Below are positions 53,460 to 63,894 of a DNA stretch of 64,000 nucleotides, piece after piece (within the stretch, counting starts at the first letter, position 1; every line of letters starts with the position of its first letter). Position numbers and translations under genes: made by a program. The notes under the pieces are model-generated. The model saw nothing but the letters and a program-made list of their open reading frames with translations, searched no databases and was not told the origin of the DNA. The DNA is from Prorocentrum cordatum (taxonomy: Eukaryota > Sar > Dinophyceae > Prorocentrales > Prorocentraceae), in contig CAUYUJ010021148.1 of NCBI GenBank assembly GCA_963575745.1, positions 76,001-140,000 of the forward strand, written 5' to 3'.

Positions 53460-54315
53460 GGTCCCGCCATTGTCGCCTGAGGCATCCTCGCAACTCTGAA
53501 GTCCGAGACGCCCTGGCCTGAGGTGTTCAGGCCAATTTCGCCTGAGACAGACTCGCAAGTCTGACTTCGGAGGTGCCCTGCACAATGGTGGTTAGCCGAC
53601 TTTCGCCTGCGACTTCTCGCAACTCTGGATTTCGGGATGCCCTGAGCTGAGGTGTTCAGACCACTCTTCGCTTGAGACTTCCTCGCAAGGCTGACTTCGG
53701 AGATGCCCCGCCCCATAGTGCTCGGGCCAGTTGCGCCTAAGACATCCTCGCAACTCTGACCTCGGAGGTGCCCTACCCCAAGGTGGTCCGGCCACTTCCG
53801 CATGCGACACCCTCGCAACTCTGCGTCCGGGGATGTCCTAAGCTACGGTGTTCCGGTCACTTTCGCCAGAGCCATCCTCGTAGTTTTCGGTTCCGAGGTG
53901 CCCTGAGCTGAGGACATCAGACCACTGTGGCCTGAGACCTCCTCCGAATTCCAGGGCTCCTTCAGCTGAGGTGTTCGGGCCACTTTCGCTAGAAACGTTC
54001 TCGCAGCTCTAGGTTCCGAGATGCCCTGCCCCATGGTATTCCGCCACTTTCGCTTGAGACATCCTCGCGTCACTGAGTTCCGGTCTGTCCTGAGCTGAGG
54101 TGTTCAGGCCGTTTTCGCTTGAGACATCCTCGCAATTCTGAGTTCCAGTATGTCTTGAGCGGAAATGTTCAGGCCATTTTCGCTTGAGACATCCTCGCAC
54201 ACTGACCTCGGCGATGCACTGTCCCATGATAATCTGGCCATTTTTGCCTGAGACCCTCGGCCCTTTCATTTGCGAGGTGCCCTGAGCAACTGGTCAGGCC
54301 ACTACCGCCTGAGAT
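53460..54315. repeat. 65-bp satellite, about 13 units
   Basis: GAGACATCCTCGCAACTCTG or close variants recur at about 53481, 53546, 53609, 53673, 53741, 53806, 53870, 53937, 53993, 54058, 54123 and 54188. Each unit also has GATGCCCTG, GCTGAGGTGTTC and CCACTTTCGC. Minus-strand frames across it are repeat-derived. Confidence 0.95.
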
Positions 54316-54391
54316 ACGCATGTGTATGCGTACCCATTGTTATATACATATACATATATACTTGCACATATGGACGTGCACCGACAAAGCA

Positions 54392-54869
54392 CGTACGAGT
54401 TGCATATGCATGTTCATGCCCCCCACAAACATAAGTTTATATATGCATATGTACGGTGCCACATATACAACAAGGTAAGTATATTGTATACACCTAGACA
54501 TGTATACGGCACGTGCATGCACGTGCGCGTGCATACGTGCATGCGCGCATGTACGCACGCACGCATTCCGCTTGCGTGCAGAACTCAAAGGACCAAGGTG
54601 CATGGCGCGCAGCGCCAATGCAGTCTTGCACTATATATACACACATACGCCAGACTGCATTGGCGCCGCGCACCATGCACTTTGGTCTTTTGACTTCTGC
54701 ACGCAAGCGGAATGCGTGCGTGCGCACATGCGCGCATGCATGTATACACGCGCGCGCATGCACGTTCCGTATAACTGTTTAGGTGCGTACAATAAAGTTA
54801 CGTTGTTGTATATATGTACATCTAAATTTATGTGCGCATGGGCATGAACATGCACATGCAACCCGTACG
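54392..54869. mobile_element. 478-bp near-perfect palindrome (foldback element)
   Basis: Arms of about 225 bp run from CGTACGAGTTGCATATGCAT inward to GCAGTCTTGCA and back from AGACTGCATTGG to GCACATGCAACCCGTACG. Paired internal words include GGTGCATGGCGCG with CGCGCACCATGCAC and GCATTCCGCTTGCGTGCAGA with TCTGCACGCAAGCGGAATGC. It sits at the edge of the 65-bp satellite. Transcribed, it would form one long hairpin. Confidence 0.85.
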
Positions 54870-54954
54870 GGGCATCCTCGGGCATCTTCGCTGCATGCCA
54901 CGAGACCCTCAACGACTGGGTCACACTGTGAAATGTCATGGGAACGAAATCAAT

Positions 54955-56170
54955 GAATACTGGCATTCGGAAACATCGTGGGTGTGTTTTCGGGGCCCTC
55001 GTGGGCCGTTTTGGGGCCTTCATGGGCCGTCCTGGGGCCTTCTTGGGCCGTCTTGGGGAGCTTGGGCCCGCTGGAGCCCCCTTTGGACCCATCTTGGGCA
55101 CTTCCAGGGACCTCCCATTGCCCTTTTGGGTCTGTGCTGGGGGCCCTTGGGGGGCCTCTTGGTTCCATTATGGGCCGTCTTGGGGCTCTCGTGGGCGATC
55201 GTGGGGCCCGGTTCGGCCGTCTTGAAGCTTTCTAGGGGGCCTTTTGGAGCGTCTGGAGGCGATCTCGGGCGCTTTGAAAACGTCTTGAAAGCTGGTGCAA
55301 TCCGAAAGGCGAATATGCAAACATTGTAAGTTTTACATAGGGAATGGGACGATTTTTGTGGCTTGAAGGCCCCTTGGAAAGCTTTGGGGTGCCTTGGGGG
55401 TCTTTATGTTGGCATTCGGAAACATCGTGGGTGTGTTTTCGGGGCCCTCGTGGGCCGTTTTGGGGCCTTCATGGGCCGTCCTGGGGCCTTCTTGGGCCGT
55501 CTTGGGGAGCTTGGGCCCGCTGGAGCCCCCTTTGGACCCATCTTGGGCACTTCCGGGGACCTCCCATGGCCCTTTTTGGGTCTGTGCTGGGAGCCTTGGG
55601 GGGGCCTCTTGGTTCCATTATGGGCTGTCTTGGGGCTCTCGTGGGCGATCGTGGGGCCCATTCTTGGGGGCCTTTTGGGGAGTTCTGAGGTGATCTCGGG
55701 CGCTCTGAAAACGCTTTGAAAGCTGATGAATTCCGAAAGGCGAATATGCAAACATTGTAAGTTTTACGAAGGGAATGGGACGGTTTTTGTGGCTTGAAGG
55801 CCCCTTGGAAAGCGTTTTGGGGTGCCTTGGGGGTCTTTATGTTGGCATTCGGAAACATCGTGGGTGTGTTTTCGGGGCCCTCGTGGGCCGTTTTGGGGCC
55901 TTCATGGGCCGTCCTGGGGCCTTCTTGGGCCATCTTGGGGAGCTTGGGCCCGCTGGAGCCCCCTTTGGACCCATCTTGGGCACTTCCGGGGACCTCCCAT
56001 GGCCCTCTTGGGTCTGTGCTGGGAGCCTTGGGGGGGCCTCTTGGTTCCATTATGGGCTGTCTTGGGGCTCTCGTGGGCGATCGTGGGGCCCGGCTTGGCC
56101 GTCGTCTGGAGGCGATCTCGGGGGCTGTGAAACCGTCTTGAAAGCTGATGAGATACGAAAGGCGAATATG
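54955..56170. repeat. Tandem triplication of a 430-450 bp unit
   Basis: Units start GGCATTCGGAAACATCGTGG at about 54962, 55413 and 55845. Each contains the same GGGCCGTYTTGGGGCCTTC block, GAGCCCCCTTTGGACCCATC, ATTATGGGC and a tail GAAAGGCGAATATGCAAACA. Confidence 0.95.
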
Positions 56171-56410
56171 CAAACATTGAACGTTTTACGAAGGGGAAGC
56201 TTTTTGGGGTGTTTGGGGGGTCTTTTGGGCCGTCCTGACGCAATTGGAGTCCCTCTTGGAGCGCTCTTGTGCTGTCTGGGGCCTCCCTTGAGCCTTTCTG
56301 GTGACCCCTCGGATCGCTCTGGGTCTGCTGGCAAAGCGTTTGTGGAGACCCGGAAAACCGCGTGACTTTTTCCAAGGACGTCTAAGGGAACCCGAGAACC
56401 CCAGATACGG
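56171..56410. repeat. Distal part of the 52.6 kb inverted partner
   Basis: GACGCAATTGGAGTCCCTCT through GAGACCCGGAAAACCGC is the inverted counterpart of 52622-52800. Confidence 0.85.
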
Positions 56411-56835
56411 GGGGCTCCCGGGAGCCCCCGAGACGGCCCAAGAGGGCCCCAAGAGCCCTCCCAAGAGGGCCCCAAGAGGCAAAAGTTGCTTTGTTCCATC
56501 CGGAAAACGTAGATTTTTCAGTGATTCGCCTCGTGACCTTCCACGGGAACGAAGACGGCCCGAGAGGCCGCCAGGATCGCCCCAAGACAGCCCAAGAGGG
56601 TTCCAAGACAGCCCAACAGGGCCCCTAGCTAGCCCAAGAGGTCCCCAAGACGGCCCAAGAGGGACCCAGGACGACCCCAAGCAGGGGCCCAGAGAGGATG
56701 CCCTGCGAACATTTCAAGCCCTCCGCCCCCAGAGGTCCCAAGGAGGCCCCAAGAGCCCCCCAAAACGCCCCCAAGAAGCCCCCAAAAACCTTCAAGAAGC
56801 TCCCTAAAGGCCCCCCAACAGCCCCCTGACCAGAC
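56411..56835. repeat. Degenerate CCCAAGAGG block, reverse orientation
   Basis: Units such as GGCCCAAGAGGGCCCCAAGA. The direction is opposite to the 54.9-56.2 kb block. Confidence 0.75.
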
Positions 56836-57055
56836 GCCCTCAGGTACTCTTCCCGCTCCCGAAGCTTCCGGACCACTCTTCGCTTCCTGAGGCCCGAGAC
56901 GGGGCCCGGGACCGTCAAACATTTACGACGCAACACCAGGCCCATTGAAGGTCTTCGGACTTCGTGCCCACTCCAGGGACCCCGCGTTGAACAAGTCACG
57001 CTAGCGAATCTCTTGGACAGGATGACATACCAGTCCCGTGGAATGCGCCGGACTT
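56836..57055. other. Unique spacer
   Basis: GGGGCCCGGGACCGTC at about 56903 resembles GGGGCCCGGGAA-type words elsewhere. No gene. Confidence 0.3.
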
Positions 57056-57330
57056 CCAGGACCCGACGTGAAGCGACCCGTGGTGGTGATGATAGTGGTC
57101 GTGGATTCGCGGCAGTGTCAGGGGCAATGGTAGTGGTATTGGTGGTGGTACAGGCAGAGGTTGAACCAATGGCCGTTATAGTGGCCGCAGAAAGTGCAAT
57201 CGTCGTGGATGGGGTGGTCATGCCCAGAATGGGCATGGAATCGGAGGTGGTCGTGACCGCGGTGATGGCGGAAAGGACGGTGTTAGCCGTGGCGGCACTG
57301 GCGGTGTTGAGCGTGGTCGCGGGAGTGACT
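57056..57330 (+). pseudogene. Gly/Arg-rich (RGG-like) ORF remnant
   Basis: One frame gives RGGDDSGRGF. After a shift near 57118 another gives RGNGSGIGGGTGRG, a TGA, then NGRYSGRRKCNRRGWGGHAQ, GIGGGRDRGDGGKDG and RGGTGGVERGRGSD before a TAG. Such Gly-Arg-rich tails occur in RNA-binding proteins. GGT-triplet expansion is an alternative explanation. Confidence 0.35.
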
Positions 57331-57484
57331 AGAGCCGAAGCGCGCGAAACGCGCGCGTGGTTCGAGTAGATCTATACATACAGACGTACGAAGGAGCGTG
57401 TGCTGTGGGTGCTTGGAGGCGGGGGCGGGGGTCGGAACCGCCCCCCCCCCTCCCGCAAGAGGGTGGTCGCCCCCTATTTTCTAT

Positions 57485-57487
<3 letters not shown>

Positions 57488-57515
<28 letters not shown>

Positions 57516-57620
57516 GTGTGCATGCATGCATGTACGCATGTATGGTTGTTATGTGATGTGATGGTATGTTTTGTTATGTTAAATATTGTTATGTTATGTA
57601 ACGTTATATTATGTATGTAT
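57488..57620. repeat. (TA)n and TATGT repeat
   Basis: TA run at 57493-57513, then ATGCATGC and TTATGTTATG units. Confidence 0.9.
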
Positions 57621-57788
57621 GTCTTTTATATTTCTATACATAGATTGCCCCAAGCTAGGCCTAAGCCCAGCCCACGACCCTGCCAAAGTGATGCCGGACC
57701 GCAGCTTTGGCTATGTTGTGGGATCGGCCGCTTCGTGGCGCAGCTCGGCGAAGCTCTCCATGGCTGGCGGCAGCCGCCGGCGGTGCCG

Positions 57789-58072
57789 AAGCGCACAATC
57801 CTTGCGTCGAGGGTGGTGCTGGCCTGGTAAGGCGAAGAAGAAAACAAGGCATTCACATAAACTTTTGGCGCTCCGCGCTGATTATTTGGATCCGCCCTGG
57901 GCCCCCGTGGCGGCGCCTCCGGCGCCGCCCCTAGCGCGCTCCGCGCGCCAGGGAGCGGGCTCCAGCGCAGATCCAAGAAATCTGCGCGGAGCGCCAAAAT
58001 CTTATGCTATGGCGTTGTTCTTCTTCTAGAAGCACACAATCCTTGCGTCGAAGGTGGCGCTGGCCTGATAAG
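57789..58072. repeat. 42-bp direct repeats flanking a foldback element
   Basis: CACAATCCTTGCGTCGARGG then GGTGGYGCTGGCCTGRTAAG occurs at 57789-57830 and 58030-58072, 241 bp apart, on either side of the foldback copy at 57862-57999. Confidence 0.85.
57862..57999. mobile_element. Foldback element, GC-core family, copy 3
   Basis: 30-bp arms with 27 matching positions: TTTTGGCGCTCCGCGCTGAT on the left, and ATCTGCGCGGAGCGCCAAAA on the right as read on the + strand. Core GGCGGCGCCTCCGGCGCCGC and CGCGCTCCGCGCGCCAGG. Weaker inverted similarity (GAAGAAGAA / TTCTTCTTC) extends the arms outward to about 57829 and 58030. Confidence 0.9.
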
Positions 58073-58590
58073 TGTGCAAGACAGCGGGCGCGCTGTACAA
58101 AGTCAGTCTGGCAGCATGGACAGGCGGCGGAAGGCAAGAACTCGCGAATTATGCTTGTTTATTCAGGTGTTTCACTCTCGCGTGAGGCTCATGCACACGC
58201 GAAGGCGCGACGGCGCAATCGCACTATGGACACCTCAAACGGGCGCATGGCGCAAAAGCCAGACGCGTCCTTCTGACGATCACAGACTCAATCCTTGTGA
58301 AAAATGATGAGCCGAGGGCTGCAACAGTCTGTCGTGCAAAACTGAGGTGCATCAAAGAGGCGAGGCCAGTCACTAATCGCAAAGACGTTCCGAACAATGT
58401 CCGCGTCCTTGGCCAGCTGGGCAACCCGTGGCAAGTGGCCAGATGCACCGCCAACCCGAAGATGAATGAGAGCCAGGAGCTGAGCCAGGCGATCTCGGCA
58501 CACTCTATTTACGAATTTGTGTATATATATTTGTATATGTATCACATTGTAGCCGCAGACGCGTGCCTTGGATGATCAGGATCTCCACAA
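58073..58590 (+). other. Unique region with weak ORF
   Basis: 58297-58575 reads KEARPVTNRKDVPNNVRVLG and GNPWQVARCTANPKMNES, which is protein-like but unrecognised and ends in a TA-rich tail. Its listed start is GTG, not ATG. Confidence 0.25.
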
Positions 58591-58746
58591 AGGAAACATC
58601 GTGTTCTGGGCAATCGAAACAGGAGGAGTTGTGCACTTGGGTCGATGAGGAGGTGGCGGATGAGCAGGAGGATGGGCAGGGGTCCCGAGGGGGAAGGAGC
58701 CCAGAGGTTCTTGTCAAGGAGAGCTATATGGCATGAGCCTGAACTC

Positions 58747-58885
58747 TCGGAGCTCCTCGCGTGTCTCTTGGCTCGGAGCTGGCCCCCCCGCTTGCCGCCT
58801 GCGGCGCCGCCCCTGGCGCGCTCCGCGCGCCAGGCCGGGTGGCGGGGCGCCCAGCGCGATCCAAGAAATCCGCGCGGACCTCCGA
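58747..58885. mobile_element. Foldback element, GC-core family, copy 4
   Basis: Left arm TCGGAGCTCCTCGCGTGTCT then CTTGGCTC, right arm GATCCAAGAAATCCGCGCGG then ACCTCCGA. Core GGCGCCGCCCCTGGCGCGCT then CCGCGCGCCAGG. Confidence 0.85.
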
Positions 58886-59019
58886 AGGTTTGTGTTTCTG
58901 CAGCTTGTTGTCCCTCCGTTTTCGCAGTGCTTGGCCTCCTCTGGCCCCTCCGAGGGCCCTGGGACCCGAAAAGCGGCTCGGGATGAAGAATTGACCTTGG
59001 GGGCGCCGTGGGGGAAAGC

Positions 59020-59210
59020 GTGACGTTCCCACACCAAAAATCGACGGACGTCCTGGGGTCTCAGGTTTGGGTTTCTCGTGTAAAGTTTCTCGTGGATTGC
59101 CCTACATTGTACTACATACCCGAAGCCACAGGGGGTTTCTCAGAAGGCGCGGGGGCTTCTGAGAAGCCCTGCCTCCTTCCGAGAAGGCTTGCCCCCTTTC
59201 GCTTCCCCCC
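59020..59210. repeat. Dispersed repeat and CTTCTCAGAAG palindromes
   Basis: 59020-59095 matches 41395-41470. 59125-59200 has TTCTCAGAAGGCG, CTTCTGAGAAGCCC and CTTCCGAGAAGGC, the same short palindrome as at 63895-64000. Confidence 0.65.
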
Positions 59211-59335
59211 AGAGGAGGAAGGAGGAGGAGGAGGAGGAGCAGTTGGAGGAGGAGGAGGAGGAGGAGCAGTTGGAGGAGGAAGAGGAGGAGGAGGAGGAGG
59301 AGCAGTTGGAGGAGGAGAAGGAGGAGGGCTCGCCG
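59211..59335. repeat. (GAG)n with GGAGCAGTTGGAGG units
   Basis: GGAGCAGTTGGAGGAGGA recurs four times among GAG triplets. Confidence 0.95.
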
Positions 59336-59399
59336 CCAACCAAGGATCGGAAGGGGCTTCTGGATGAGTTCGCCCCGCTCGGCCCGCCTCGCTTGGGGG

Positions 59400-59475
59400 G
59401 CCCCATATGCCTCGGCGCGCCCTCCCTTGGGGCCCCATGCCTCGGCGCTTCCTCCCTTGGGGCCCCATGCCCCTC
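59400..59475. repeat. Short tandem repeat
   Basis: CCCTTGGGGCCCCATGC, or the same with a T variant, occurs twice about 30 bp apart, each with GCCTCGGCGC nearby. Confidence 0.75.
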
Positions 59476-59690
59476 CTCCTCCTCCTCCCCTCCTCCTCCT
59501 CCTCCTCCTTCCTCCTTCCTCCTCCTCCTCCTCCTCCTCCTCCTCCTCACGCCCCCCCTCCTCGCCCCCCCTGCCTCCCTCCTGCCCTCCTCCTCCTCCT
59601 CCTCCTCCTCATTTTCCTCCCTGCCTCCCTACTTCCCTCCTCCCCTCCCTCTCCCCTCCTGCTCCCCCTCCCCCTCCCGTCGGTGCCGCA
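59475..59690. repeat. (CTC)n microsatellite
   Basis: CTCCTCCTC with CCCC expansions. It is the complement of the (GAG)n 140 bp upstream, so the two can pair. Confidence 0.95.
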
Positions 59691-60610
59691 TCTCTGAGGA
59701 GTTGATGACGGGAGTCGGCTTCGTGCGACCCGAATGGGGTAGGCTGGGTCATCCCCCAGGGCGCAAAGGTATCATGTCGCTTCGCGCGTCGCAGCCTGGA
59801 CCAGCGAGCTGCCCGCCTCAGGTAACCCAGGTCATCACGACAGATCTTTTCTTCGTTACGGTGTTCGGCCTCTGGGAGCCATCACGGGGCCCGGGAAAGT
59901 TACAGGAAGCGGCTCGCGACGTCGTCCCTGGCACCCACCAGCTTCTCGCTGAGAAGCCGTTCCCCGGGAGGTGCCCCCAGGTCATCCACGATTGAAATTT
60001 TCGGAAACGAAGTTCGGTCGCGTCAAATTTCGGTCGACAAAGGAGGGGCTCGCATTCCGGTAACGAAGAGACGGCGCGTCGGGGTCCGAGCGAGGGTTTC
60101 GAAGACGTCCACGGCTCGCTCATGATCGGAAGTCGTGACTTGAGGTCGGATTTCGGTCGCGACCAGTTCGTCCGGCGCGTTACCCGAAGTGTTCGGTAAC
60201 GTATGGTTTGGGTTGAAGTTTTTGGGGCTTCGGGGCCGTCACGGCGGCGGTGGTGCGGGGGTCAGCGTTGATGGGGGTCGGCGGATTCTCGACTCGAGCG
60301 AACGAGTATCGGCCCAGCACGTGAACACCCTCCAATCTTAGTATTATCCTGGTGCTCGAAGTTCTTTCTGGTGATCATGGCTGAGGTAGGTCGGAACACC
60401 ATAAACCCAGGTCCGCGGATAGGGGTCGGGTGCCACGAAGAGGGGGGGCGGCGCAGAGCTTGCCCCCGCCCCGCGCATGGTTCAGCTTCGCGCGTGTGTT
60501 ATCTCGCAGGAGGGCCCGAAATGCTCCCCGAAGGTCCTCGCCGAATTAAAAAAAGAACACGCCCGAGCGATGCCAAAAGAGGAAGAGGAGGGCCATCCCA
60601 TATTGTGGCT
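59691..60610. other. Unique region, no gene supported
   Basis: TTCGGTCGCG-like words recur at about 60012, 60029 and 60152. The frame 59189-59995 continues from the microsatellites without a domain. Confidence 0.3.
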
Positions 60611-60613
60611 CGG

Positions 60614-60678
60614 TGCAGGTGCGCGTCCTCCTCCTCCTCCTCCTCCTCCTCCTCCTCCTATTCCTCCTCCTCCTCTTG
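60614..60678. repeat. (CTC)n microsatellite
   Basis: About 20 CTC triplets. Confidence 0.95.
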
Positions 60679-60779
60679 ATCAATTTAGCCGGCGCAGCGT
60701 GTCACCCATTGCTGTCTGTGCCCACGCGCCCACGCGCCGGACAGCGTATGGCTCGCGCGTGCGTGAATGAGAGTGAGGC

Positions 60780-60895
60780 GGAACGCCCTCAGAGCGTTCC
60801 GGAACGCTCCGAGCAGGCCGCGGCGCCCAGGACATTTTCCGGAGCCGCCGGATCTCAGAGCTTCTCGATTCATCCTCACCCGATGTCATCCTCGT
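60780..60895. repeat. Dispersed repeat, partner of 48100-48375
   Basis: Contains the perfect 18-bp palindrome GAGCGTTCCGGAACGCTC at 60792-60809 and words shared in order with 48.1-48.4 kb. Confidence 0.65.
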
Positions 60896-61910
60896 CCCGG
60901 CTCCGCCTTCCTCCTCCTTGGGTGCAGGAGCATCGAGGTTCAAAGACAGCAGAGGTCGAGGTCGCAGCACAAGCCACAGCCCGGCCCCTCCGCGCAAGTC
61001 TTCTGCGGCGTGCTTCTCGCGCCAGGTCGGCAGTCGCGAGAGGGCCACGGAGCCCGAGAGGGGGCTCGTCGAGAGCGCGCGGTGGGAAAGAAAACTTTTG
61101 CGGCGCGCGGGTCTCGGGGTGGAGGGAAGGAGGATCGATCGGGGGTGGACAGACCTCCCACCTTGACACGTCGATTAGCGAATTGACTTTATTTGGTTCG
61201 CGAGAGGGCGTCGCGGCCGTCATTTTTGCGGGTCCAGGTCCGTTGGTTTCGGTCCCAGGCCGTTTTCACTAAAGCGTGGTTTACCAAAGGGAGCTTTGTC
61301 CACCGCCGAATCGAGGATCCAAGGCAAGGGAGGAAGCAGCACCCCGACCCCGAGAATTGGCGTCTCCTACACGGCCATGGGCGCTTGCCGAGCAGCTTTG
61401 CGTGCATTGGCCACACGGCTTCGCCTGTCGGGGTGCCTCTTCTCGGGGGCGGGTGTTCTGCCCTCTGCCATGGCCACAGGCAGGCTGGCGGGCTGGCGGG
61501 GCCTGCATGCCCAACGGGGTTGGGCGAGGTCGGCTGCACGCGCGTGCAGAGCACAGCCTGCCGAGCGGCGGCCCCGATGAGAGCCCCGCGCTGGTGCGGA
61601 CTGTCTCTGCCTCGCCGCCGACGGAAAATGAATTTGGTATAGCCAGGACCCTAGGGAAGGGGACCCGGTTAGTGGTAGGGCCCCGGAGCCCCTACATTGG
61701 CCAGAATCACTAAACCAGGTTTGCCATAGCAGGTGATTTTTCGGGTGACGGCAGTTCAGGTTAGCGGAACGGGGTGGGGGGCCGTCCCTCAGTACGCATG
61801 ACTAAACCAGGTCCCACTAAACCCAGTTCTGCCAACGCCCGAACGAAGGTGCAGAGCAAAGTGCAGCAGAGAGGCTGAGCTAAGGACCCTGGGCCCGAGG
61901 AACGGCCCGA
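60896..61910. other. GC-rich region, no gene supported
   Basis: Overlapping frames of 70-150 codons on both strands, none recognised. ACTAAACCAGGT occurs at 61710 and 61801, with a variant at 61816. Confidence 0.3.
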
Positions 61911-61913
61911 AGA

Positions 61914-62024
61914 CCCTCCTCCTCCTCCTCCTCTCCTCCTCCTCCTCCTCCTCCTCCTCCTCCTCCTCCTCCTCCTCCTCCTCCTCCTCCTCCTCCTCCT
62001 CCTCCTCCTCCTCCTCCTCCTCCT
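61914..62024. repeat. (CTC)n microsatellite
   Basis: About 36 CTC triplets, nearly pure. Confidence 0.98.
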
Positions 62025-62235
62025 CTTTGGGGTTCCCCGAGGGGCCCTGGGGTCTTTTCCAGCCGTTCCCGGTCTCCGGGTCGGGGCATCGATTTTCGTG
62101 GTCGCGGCTCGCCGTGGGCAGCAACGACCATCCGTTGTGTTCTTGCGCTCCTCCTGGGATCTCGCGGTGGCTGCACGTGTACGTGGCCATCGAGCTCCTG
62201 CACATGGGGGTACGGGCGTATGAGCATGCAGTGAG

Positions 62236-62240
62236 AAAGG

Positions 62241-62272
<32 letters not shown>

Positions 62273-62310
62273 CCAAAAAACAGCAAACATAGAGAGAGAG
62301 AGAGAGAGCC
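62236..62310. repeat. (GA)n microsatellite
   Basis: Two GA runs separated by an A-rich 25-base spacer. Confidence 0.95.
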
Positions 62311-63220
62311 TCGGCAGGCTCCGAGAAGCTGCCGGCATGGGTACCAGGACCCCAGCCGGAAGGGCGGCGGTGCTAAGCCAGTGAGGTATGTAGGAGGGAG
62401 CAGTCGTCCAGTCCAATATGTCGCAGCCGCTCTCCTCACGCCGTTCTGCAGAATTCGAGTCAGTGGTGCTAGCGGGTTCGAGCTTTCCCATTATGTTCAT
62501 GGCCGCATGATCGCACATGGCTTCACACATTGAGCCCCCTCCTCTGAATACATAGGCTCGGCTATTATCGTCTTCCGAGTTTGGCCTCACATGCTAACAT
62601 CTATCAGTGCGCACATGTTGGCCGAATCGCATGATCTGTCAGACGTTCGTGCCTTCATCCAAAGCACGTCGCTCTCAGATCGACGTACTTGCTCGTAGCC
62701 TTGTCCGTAGCGAAAGTAGATTGCTGAATGTGTGAGTGATGTCAATCTGCGCATACCAATCTCGTTTCTTCCATCCCGTCGAGGTGGTATGTTGTCGAGC
62801 CAACCTGTGTTGGCTCGTGGTGATATATCGTCGAGGTCTAAAGTACGCAGATCCAGTTTGTAACTGAGTCCAAAGTCGACGTGATCACGTTCGTTTGCTT
62901 GTTTCACATTTCACTTGGAGAGATGTTGAGTCGAGCACTTGAGCATCATTGCAGCATGCCCACAGGTCGAATACAACAATGCTTTGAAAAGTTGTGGACC
63001 ACACTGGACCTGGATCTCATGTGGAACGTTGGCTTGTATTGTGGATCTTGTGTGGGCATCGGGGGGCATCGGGGGGATCTGATTTCCCTCATTGAGTTTC
63101 AGGGCGAGTTCGACTCAAATGTATCATCGTAACTGTCCTGCATGCCGGTTTAAAACCTCGCAGAGGACAACACGTCAGCGATGAATACATCAATTGCAGA
63201 TACGTAATGCGGATACGGAA
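62311..63220 (+). other. Unique, lower-GC region with a weak ORF
   Basis: 62881-63132 reads IQQCFEKLWTTLDLDLMWNV and GDLISLIEFQGEFDSN, protein-like but unrecognised, and the listed start is GTG. GCATCGGGGG occurs twice at about 63056. Confidence 0.25.
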
Positions 63221-63894
63221 TGTTCGCTGGCAAGTGGAGGAGCGGGGCAAGGAGAGAGAGGGGGGGGGGACGGGGCGGCGACGGGATGCGGGAGCGGGAG
63301 GGGTATGGAGGAGGAGGAGGGATCCGAGAGGGAAGGCGATAGCCTCGGTCGCATGGCCCCTCCAGACCCCCGAAGAGTACTTACCCGCGGGCGACCCGTG
63401 TGTACCGTGCCGCGTGGGCGTCCCAGGAGGCGTCGTCGATCCTCGACCCGGGCAGGGTGCGGAGCACACTCTGCCGGCCCGCAGGGCCGAAGAGCTGTAG
63501 AACCGCGCTGGGGCGGGCCCCGAACTTCAGGAGGGAATCCAAGCGTGGTGCGGTGCGTACCGTCGGCCCAGATTAGCAGGTCGACCCTGCCAAATCAAGG
63601 GTACCCTTGTGTCCTGTCTCTTGCGACCCATGCCTCCTACATTCCTGTGGCGATGTGGCCCTCGGAGGGGTCTTGTGTCCTCTCGCGTGTCCTGTCCAAT
63701 CAAGTCCGATGGTAGGCGCCGTTCTCGCGAGTAACAGATTCGCAGTGCGTCTCCCGAGTGAGGGTAAAAGCAGGCAGCGGCGCGCTCCGCGCCCAGCTGC
63801 CCCGAGCTGGCCGGCGGACGCGGCAGGGCACGAGGCGGGCCGTCGCCTGCCAACCTGCTTCTCGGCGGCGAGCGAGGGGGGGAAACGAGAGGGA
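63221..63894. other. GC-rich region, no gene supported
   Basis: A G-run lies near 63262-63270 and a purine-rich stretch near 63310. Frames on both strands are unremarkable. Confidence 0.3.
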
